Both the position numbers and the translations under genes were made by a program. Positions 55,663 to 64,000 of a DNA stretch of 64,000 nt are shown piece by piece. Below the pieces are notes generated by a model, which was not told where the DNA came from, did not search any database, and saw only the letters and a list, made by a program, of their open reading frames with translations. The first letter of the stretch is position 1, and each line of letters opens with the position of its first letter. This DNA comes from Thioalkalivibrio sp. AKL19 (GTDB taxonomy: Bacteria; Pseudomonadota; Gammaproteobacteria; Ectothiorhodospirales; Ectothiorhodospiraceae), in assembly GCF_000420165.1 (NCBI RefSeq), contig NZ_ATUK01000012.1, positions 1-64,000 of the forward strand, written 5' to 3'.

Positions 55663-56138
55663 TCAGTTGACGTAGCGAACCTCCAGGATCTCGTATTCCG
55701 TCTCCCCGCCCGGGGCCTGCACGGTGACCACATCGCCCTCTTCCTTGCCGATCAGCGCCCGCGCGATGGGGGAGGAGACCGAGATCATGTTGTTCTTGAT
55801 GTCGGCCTCGTCCTCGCCCACGATCTTGTAGGTCACCTGGCGCCCGTCCTCGGTCGCCTCCAGCACCACGGTCGTGCCGAACACCACCTTGCCGGTCTGC
55901 GGCAACGTGGTCACGTCGATGATCTGCGCGTTGGAGAGCTTCGCCTCCAGCTCGCGGATGCGGCCCTCGATGAAACTCTGCTGCTCGCGTGCGGCGTGAT
56001 ACTCGGCATTCTCCTTGAGGTCACCATGCTCGCGCGCCTCGGAGATCGCGTTGACCACGCGCGGGCGATCCTCGCCCTTCAGCTTCTTCAATTCTTCCTT
56101 CATCTTTTCCGCGCCGGTCACGGTCAAGGGCGTCTTGT

Positions 56139-56142
<4 letters not shown>
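55663..56142 (-). CDS. greA: Transcription elongation factor GreA
   Basis: A 159-residue factor that rescues backtracked RNA polymerase. The N-terminal coiled coil contains the acidic tip [16 protein letters not shown] (near residues 42-58), and the C-terminal FKBP-like domain has [14 protein letters not shown]. Its ATG overlaps the carB stop (ATGA), the common carAB-greA coupling. Confidence 0.97.
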
Positions 56143-59372
<3,230 letters not shown>

Positions 59373-59432
59373 GTGACGGCTCTCGCAGGCTGTCGAAATC
59401 GGAAATTCGGTCGTGAAAACGGGGGGAAGGCG

Positions 59433-60566
59433 TTAGCTGCGCGCCGTGCGCATCATCTCGACAAAGTCGTCGAACGCCGGGGACACGTCATGCGGACCCG
59501 GACTCGCCTCCGGATGGCCCTGCAGGCTGAAGGCCGGGCAGTCGGTGCGGGCGATGCCCTGGAGCGTGCCGTCGAACAGCGAGCGGTACGTCGGCGTCAG
59601 CGTCTCCGGCAGGTTGTCCTCGTCGATCGCGAAGCCGTGGTTCTGCGACGAGATCATCACCCGCCCGCTGGCCTCGTGCCGGATCGGGTGGTTCGCCCCG
59701 TGGTGGCCGAACTTCATCTTCACGCTCTTGCCGCCACTGGCGATACCCAGCAGCTGATGCCCCAGGCAGATCCCGAACAGCGGCAGCTTGCGCTCGCAGA
59801 AGTCGCGGATCGCATTGATCGCATAGGTGCAGGGCTCGGGGTCGCCCGGACCATTGGACAGGAACACGCCATCCGGCTTGAGTTCCATCACCTCGTCCAC
59901 CGGCGTCTCGGCCGGAACGACGGTCACGCGGCAGCCGCGATCCGCCAGCATGCGCAGGATGTTTTGTTTCATGCCGAAATCGTAGGCCACCACATGGTAG
60001 TCGGCGGCCTTCGCATCAACCCGGGCCGGCTCCTCGCCCAGCTGCCAGGTCCCCTCCAGCCACTCGTAGCGGCTGCGCGTGGTCACCTCGCGCGCCAGGT
60101 CCATGCCCTTGATCCCGGGAAACTCGCGGGCCGCCGCCAGGGCCGCAGCCTCGTCCACGTCACCGGCCTGGATGCAGCCGTTCAGCGCGCCCTTCTCGCG
60201 CAGGATGCGGGTCAGCTTGCGGGTATCGATCCCGCTGATCGCCACGATGCCGTGACGCAGCAGATAGTCGGGCAGCGACTCGCGCGAGCGCCAGTTGGAC
60301 ACCAGCGGCGGCAGATCACGGATGATCAGCCCTGCGGCATGTGCCCGCGAGGATTCGTCGTCCTCCGGGTTGGTCCCGGTATTGCCGATATGCGGATAGG
60401 TCAGCGTAACCATCTGCCGGTGATAGGACGGATCGGTGAGGATCTCCTGATACCCGGTCATCGCGGTGTTGAACACCACCTCGCCAACCGTCTGGCCCAG
60501 GGCGCCAATCGCCTGACCATGAAACACAGTGCCATCTTCCAGGACGAGCAGAGCAGGCGCGGACAC
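59433..60566 (-). CDS. carA: Carbamoyl-phosphate synthase small subunit
   Basis: A 377-residue glutaminase subunit. An N-terminal domain ([13 protein letters not shown]) precedes a class I glutamine amidotransferase domain with [11 protein letters not shown] (nucleophilic cysteine near residue 270) and [10 protein letters not shown], supplying His and Glu. Ammonia is passed to CarB. The start is taken as GTG at 60566, behind GGAGG with 6-nt spacing. An in-frame ATG at 60632 would add 22 residues of poor conservation. Confidence 0.95.
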   Translation of the reverse strand: MSAPALLVLEDGTVFHGQAIGALGQTVGEVVFNTAMTGYQEILTDPSYHRQMVTLTYPHIGNTGTNPEDDESSRAHAAGLIIRDLPPLVSNWRSRESLPDYLLRHGIVAISGIDTRKLTRILREKGALNGCIQAGDVDEAAALAAAREFPGIKGMDLAREVTTRSRYEWLEGTWQLGEEPARVDAKAADYHVVAYDFGMKQNILRMLADRGCRVTVVPAETPVDEVMELKPDGVFLSNGPGDPEPCTYAINAIRDFCERKLPLFGICLGHQLLGIASGGKSVKMKFGHHGANHPIRHEASGRVMISSQNHGFAIDEDNLPETLTPTYRSLFDGTLQGIARTDCPAFSLQGHPEASPGPHDVSPAFDDFVEMMRTARS

Positions 60567-60838
60567 GGGGGACCTCCGGATGGTCTGGGTCGGGGCCGCC
60601 AGGCCTTTGCCGGCGGCGATACTGCGATTCATTCGGGATCTTCGACCCGGCCTTTCCCGCACCGTTTCACCGGGGGACTGGACCCCGTTCACGGACAACG
60701 GTTCGGAGCTTCAGGACGGGTACGGATACGCCCTCAAGTGTACGCGAGCGCCGCGCGCGGCGTCCAACGAGATCCCCGCTTTCGGCGTCATCCGCCTCTC
60801 CGCCCCAGGCTGGCAATCGCTCACCCTTGGGCGTTGAT

Positions 60839-60953
60839 GGCTGGTCCCCGTTCGTCGCCCGGTGTTTCGCCTGCCTTCGGCCCGCCGCCTGCCTCGTGGT
60901 GGCTGGCCCTGGTTCGGCATCGGTGTTTACGTGCCTTCGTCCGGCCGCCTGCC
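60839..60953. repeat. Two tandem copies of a 62-bp unit
   Basis: GGCTGGTCCCCGTTCG at 60839 recurs as GGCTGGCCCTGGTTCG at 60901, and each unit ends with the block CGCCTGCC after GGTGTTT and GCCTTCG. Period 62 bp, with several mismatches. The unit is the outer edge of the structured element that follows; the inverted copy near 61630 has it only once. Confidence 0.6.
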
Positions 60954-61200
60954 AGGCGCTGACTCGCCAGCGCGCCGCGAGGCACTTCTTTGCTCGTGCA
61001 AAGAAGTGCCCAAGAAACACGCCCGACTGCCGCGACCCCGGCCCGCTGTGCGGGCCGGGGTTTCCCTCGCTCCGAGGGTTTTCGCGGGCGGCGCTGAACT
61101 CGCTGCGCCTACGGCTCCGCTCAGACATCCAGCCCCTTTTCTCCCGCGAAAACCCTCTCCACTCGGCGCGACGACAACGGGGGGTTCAAGGTCAAGACAA
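60895..61200 (+). repeat. Structured intergenic repeat, copy A
   Basis: About 300 bp with a modular fold. First is a 13-bp perfect hairpin (60981-60993 with 60998-61010, loop TCGT), then an 11-bp hairpin (61036-61046 with 61050-61060, loop TGT). A 15-bp perfect stem (61074-61088 with 61143-61157) then encloses a core reading GCTGAACTCGCTGCGCC through CAGACATCCAG. A second copy lies inverted at 61342-61640 with an almost identical core but different stem sequences that still pair. No credible protein is encoded; open frames here are low-complexity and frame-inconsistent. Together with its partner it fills the carA-ruvA gap. Confidence 0.65.
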
Positions 61201-61341
61201 CGGCGATCCACACGTGCGCGCCAGTAGATGAAGGCTGGGTCTTCCGGCATCTGGGCACGCTCGGCCTGCGGCCATAGCGTGCCGCGCCCGCAAGCGGGCG
61301 CCGGGGGCTTTCGGGCGGCGATGCCTATGGTTAGGCAGAAG
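61201..61341. other. Spacer between the two inverted repeat copies
   Basis: This 140-bp centre separates copies A and B. It contains two nested GC-rich palindromes (for example GCGCCCGCAAGCGGGCGCC near 61286) but no gene or promoter that I can support. Confidence 0.3.
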
Positions 61342-61640
61342 CGTGAGGATACGTTCGGTTTTGACCTTCCTCTCCCGTATGGAGCCCCTTGCGGAAGGGT
61401 TCTCGGGCCGGGAGAAGGCGCTGGATGTCTGAGCGGAGCCGAAGGCGTAGCGAGTTCAGCGCCGCCGGCCCGAGGGCCCTGGAGCAAGGTTCCTGGGCGG
61501 AATCCGGGTGCCCTTCTTTGGGTCCTTTCTTGGACAAGCAAGAAAGGACCTCGCGGTGCGCTGGCGAGAGAGCGCGTGGCAGGCGGCAGACCGGAGCCAC
61601 CGTAAACAACCCAGGACGAACCGGGGCCAGCCTGCATGGG
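61342..61640 (-). repeat. Structured intergenic repeat, copy B (inverted)
   Basis: Read on the minus strand this copies the layout of copy A. A 12-bp perfect hairpin (61521-61532 with 61539-61550) corresponds to the first hairpin of A, and a 10-bp perfect stem (61402-61411 with 61465-61474) closes the same core, which matches copy A except at about four positions. Stem sequences differ from A yet remain complementary. The outer flank includes the GGCTGGCCCCGGTTCG and CGCCTGCC blocks also seen around 60839-60953. Confidence 0.65.
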
Positions 61641-61707
61641 GCGAGACAGGACACTGAAGCAAAAGGCTCGTGAAACGGTAGCCAGCGAGCGCGCAGCCGG
61701 GTGTGCG

Positions 61708-62316
61708 CTAGCGCTTGACGGTGGAGCGCAGGGCGAGCCGCACCAGCGTCTCCACCGAATCCGCCTGGTCGCGGACCGCCGCGACCATCTTCTCGGCGCT
61801 GGCCCGCGGATAGCCCAACGACTCCAGCGCGGCCAGTGCCTCGCCCTCCATCGCGGCGGCGGGCGTCGGCTCGCTGCCGGCCACGCCCCCGGCGGGTGCA
61901 GCGGCAAAGCCCATCTCTACGAGACGCTCGCCCAGTTCCAGCACGATGCGCTCGGCCGTGCGCTTGCCGATGCCCGGCACCTTGGCCAGGCCCGTGACGT
62001 CACCACCACTGATCAGACCCGCCAGCTCGTCGCCGGCATAGGTGGAGAGCATCGCGAGCGCGAGCTTGGCGCCGATGCCGTTCACCCGGATCAGGCGCCG
62101 GAACAGGTCGCGATCGCGCTTGTTCAGGAAGCCGAACAGCTGGTGGGCATCCTCGCGCACGACGAGGTGGGTGGCCAGCACGACGGTTTCGCCCGGCTCT
62201 GGCAGGGCCGCCAGCGTGGACAGCGGGACATCGACCTCGTAGCCGACCCCGCCGGTGTCGATCACAACACCACCCACCTCGCGGCTGATCAGCCGGCCTT
62301 CCAGCCGGGCAATCAT
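61708..62316 (-). CDS. ruvA: Holliday junction branch migration protein RuvA
   Basis: A 202-residue DNA-binding subunit that forms tetramers on Holliday junctions with RuvB. An OB-fold domain begins the protein (MIARLEGRLISREVGGVVID), followed by two helix-hairpin-helix motifs (LIRVNGIGAKLALAML and LAKVPGIGKRTAERIV) and the mobile C-terminal domain (about 150-202). The usual next gene, ruvB, is not found downstream; the repeat region lies there instead. Confidence 0.97.
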   Translation of the reverse strand: MIARLEGRLISREVGGVVIDTGGVGYEVDVPLSTLAALPEPGETVVLATHLVVREDAHQLFGFLNKRDRDLFRRLIRVNGIGAKLALAMLSTYAGDELAGLISGGDVTGLAKVPGIGKRTAERIVLELGERLVEMGFAAAPAGGVAGSEPTPAAAMEGEALAALESLGYPRASAEKMVAAVRDQADSVETLVRLALRSTVKR

Positions 62317-62837
62317 GGACGCCCCCCGATCATGGCGGAGGCCGAACCCAGCAGGCGCGCCTCATTCTGCTGGGTGTGGGCATGGCAAAGCGCGACGGCC
62401 AGGGCGTCGGCGGCATCGCTGCTGGCCGGTTCGGCCAGGCGTAGCAGTTGCTGCATCATGTGCTGGACCTGTTCCTTGTCCGCCCCGCCGATGCCGACCA
62501 CGGCCAGCTTGATCGCGCGCGGGGCGTATTCGTGTACCGCAAGGCCGGCCTGGGTGGCGGCGCAGATGGCCGCGCCCCGGGCATGCCCCAGCTTGATCGC
62601 GGACTGGGCATTGCGCGCGACGAACACCGATTCGATGGCCAGCACGTCGGGCTTGAGCTCGTCGATCACCTCGACCACCCCCGCGAAGATCTCGCCCAGG
62701 CGCTCGGGAAAGGCCTTCGCCTTCGGCCGGATCACCCCGTGGCCGCAGGAACGGCCGCGGCTTCGGTCATACTCGATCACGGCGAAACCGGTGACCCGGG
62801 AACCGGGGTCGATCCCGAGGATGCGCACGCCGCTCAC
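62313..62837 (-). CDS. ruvC: Crossover junction endodeoxyribonuclease RuvC
   Basis: A 174-residue Mg2+-dependent resolvase that cuts Holliday junctions. The four acidic active residues appear in ILGIDPGSR (Asp), LAIESVFVARN (Glu) and SSDAADALAVALCH (two Asp near residue 140). The start is GTG. It overlaps ruvA by 4 nt (ATGA) and follows yebC by 12 nt. Confidence 0.97.
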   Translation of the reverse strand: MSGVRILGIDPGSRVTGFAVIEYDRSRGRSCGHGVIRPKAKAFPERLGEIFAGVVEVIDELKPDVLAIESVFVARNAQSAIKLGHARGAAICAATQAGLAVHEYAPRAIKLAVVGIGGADKEQVQHMMQQLLRLAEPASSDAADALAVALCHAHTQQNEARLLGSASAMIGGRP

Positions 62838-62849
62838 ACCGCGTCCGGA

Positions 62850-63590
62850 TCAGTCACCGCTGACCTCTTCCGGGAAGTCGGCGTTGGTGTAGACGTTCTG
62901 CACGTCGTCCAGGTCATCGAGCATGTCCAGCAGCTTGAGGACCGACTCAGCGGTTTCCGCATCCAGCGGTGCGAGGGTCTCCGGACGCCAGGTGACTTCG
63001 GCGTTTTCCGGCTCCAGGCCGCGCTCCGTCAGCGCGGCGCGCACGTCCTGGTAGGTCTCCGGCTCGGTGATCACCTCGATGGCACCGTCGTCCTCGACCT
63101 GGACGTCCTCGGCCCCGCCCTCCAGCGCGGCCTCCATCACCACCTCGTCATCCAGCCCGGGGGCGAAACGGATCACGCCCTTGTTCTGGAACAGGTAGGC
63201 GACCGAGCCGTCGGTGCCAAGGTTGCCGCCCATCTTGGAGAAGGCATGACGGACCTCGGCGACCGTGCGGTTGCGGTTGTCGGTCATGCAGTCGACCAGG
63301 ACCGCCGCGCCGCCCGGGCCATAGCCCTCGTAGCGGATTTCCTCGACATTGTCGCCATCACTCTCGCCGGCGCCGCGCTTGGCGGCCCGCTCGATGGTGT
63401 CGCGGGTCATGTTGGAACCCAGCGCCTTGTCGATCGCCAGGCGCAGGCGCGGGTTGGTCTCCGGGTCCGAGCCACCCTGGCGCGCGGCGACGGTGATCTC
63501 GCGGATCAGCTTGGTGAAGAGTTTGCCGCGCTTGGCGTCCTGGGCATTCTTGCGATGCTGGATGTTCGCCCACTTGCTGTGGCCTGCCAT
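62850..63590 (-). CDS. yebC: YebC/PmpR family DNA-binding regulator
   Basis: A 246-residue three-domain protein starting [20 protein letters not shown], the invariant family start, with [20 protein letters not shown] in domain 2. YebC proteins act as regulators and, in recent work, as factors that help ribosomes through proline-rich stretches. GGAG lies 9 nt upstream of the ATG. It heads the conserved yebC-ruvC-ruvA operon. Confidence 0.96.
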   Translation of the reverse strand: MAGHSKWANIQHRKNAQDAKRGKLFTKLIREITVAARQGGSDPETNPRLRLAIDKALGSNMTRDTIERAAKRGAGESDGDNVEEIRYEGYGPGGAAVLVDCMTDNRNRTVAEVRHAFSKMGGNLGTDGSVAYLFQNKGVIRFAPGLDDEVVMEAALEGGAEDVQVEDDGAIEVITEPETYQDVRAALTERGLEPENAEVTWRPETLAPLDAETAESVLKLLDMLDDLDDVQNVYTNADFPEEVSGD

Positions 63591-63733
63591 TCGGTCACGA
63601 CTCCTTGGGTTGGGTTCGGTTATACCGACCCGGCATGCCGCCGGGCACCGGAATGCGCACAGTCTAATCGCTGGGGCCGTGCTAATCACGGATGCGCGTG
63701 GCGGCATGCCCACCCCACCGTCACCGTCGCCCT

Positions 63734-63846
63734 GTCATTGCGAGACACTCAGCGGCGAAGCAATCGCCTGACGAAACCGTAGCGTTCGCATCGTCGCCGG
63801 GGCACCCTGGGAGATCGCCACGGCGCTGCGCGCCTCGCGATAACGG
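63734..63846. repeat. REP-like inverted repeat (GTCATTGCGAG family)
   Basis: GTCATTGCGAG at 63734-63744 with GCGAAGCAATC at 63755-63765 forms the left arm; the right arm GAGATCGCCACGGCGCTGC...GCGATAACGG lies at 63811-63846. The right arm is nearly identical to 23513-23550. It fills most of the 288-bp gap before yebC. Confidence 0.6.
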
Positions 63847-63878
63847 TTCTTGTTGCCCCTGACCGGGCTAGCCAGGCG

Positions 63879-64000
63879 TCAGGGCAGGAACTCGCCCGCC
63901 TCCAGAAAGTGCAGGGTCTCGTGCGCCACCACGGTGTCGAACAGCATGCCCATGTGCGTGACCGGAAGGGTCAGGTGGCGCGAGACGTCGGGGCCCTGCG
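63879..64000 (-). CDS. 3' end of a probable alpha/beta-hydrolase gene, cut by the window edge
   Basis: The last 40 codons are visible on the minus strand, reading HLTLPVTHMGMLFDTVVAHE and ending FLEAGEFLP. A His in VTHMGMLF followed by a terminal helix is the usual C-terminal end of a serine hydrolase (esterase/lipase-like) fold, but too little is present for a firm call. Confidence 0.4.
   Translation of the reverse strand, partial: QGPDVSRHLTLPVTHMGMLFDTVVAHETLHFLEAGEFLP

Noticed and set aside
61036-61162. Open frames of 100-300 codons through the carA-ruvA gap
   Set aside because: They occur in several frames on both strands, change composition at the repeat boundaries, and lack ribosome-binding sites; the DNA is better explained as structured repeats.
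61286-61305. CRISPR-like or tandem repeat array near the centre of the 61-kb gap
   Set aside because: There are only two palindromes, no regular repeat-spacer pattern and no cas genes.

Overview
The window is about 64 kb of GC-rich chromosomal DNA with dense, mostly vertical core gene content. The gene order is that of a gammaproteobacterium: metY-rimP-nusA-infB-rbfA-truB-rpsO-pnp, secG-tRNA-Leu-nuoABCDEFGHIJKLMN, carA-carB-greA, rlmE-ftsH-folP-glmM-tpiA, and yebC-ruvC-ruvA. A CsoS1D-type carboxysome shell protein, thioredoxin and rhodanese proteins, and a DUF2818 gene after nuoN point to a sulfur-oxidising, CO2-fixing member of the Ectothiorhodospiraceae (Thioalkalivibrio-like). That placement is inference from memory, not from a search. 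No phage, CRISPR array, plasmid gene or complete insertion sequence was seen.

Region 1 (1-24 kb) is the accessory half. It holds a tRNA-Ser, a DUF1820 protein, an AurF-like diiron oxygenase and an MltF-type lytic transglycosylase. The mltF stop codon lies in the terminal repeat of a 273-bp MITE-like element. A periplasmic redox/sulfur cluster follows: two paralogous hydrolase-like/thioredoxin fusions face each other around a secreted rhodanese. Next come a NUDIX hydrolase with CsoS1D, a Gcr-type membrane protein and a lipoprotein hydrolase. A haem-motif GGDEF-EAL protein sits behind a perfect FNR-type box and is coupled to a second diguanylate cyclase. Then come an HNH protein, a decayed GNAT gene, a DUF21 protein, a host-attachment-family protein and two tandem histidine phosphatases. 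An Anbu proteasome-like gene faces its alpha-E and ATP-grasp partners, followed by a small unknown gene and a methyltransferase.

Region 2 (24-33.5 kb, minus strand) is the transcription/translation operon, running from the initiator tRNA through rimP, nusA, infB, rbfA, truB, rpsO and pnp. Two terminators lie between the tRNA and rimP. Region 3 (33.5-49 kb, minus strand) is the complete 14-subunit NADH dehydrogenase operon plus a DUF2818 gene, driven by a recognisable sigma-70 promoter. Upstream are tRNA-Leu, secG and tpiA. Region 4 (50-60.6 kb) holds glmM, folP, ftsH, rlmE, a divergent yhbY, greA, carB and carA.

Region 5 (60.6-64 kb) begins with 1.1 kb of non-coding DNA. It carries two inverted copies of a structured repeat whose cores are nearly identical while their stems differ in a compensatory way. 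This is the most interesting undescribed-looking signal in the window. It is followed by ruvA, ruvC, yebC, a REP-like repeat and the 3' end of a gene cut by the window edge.
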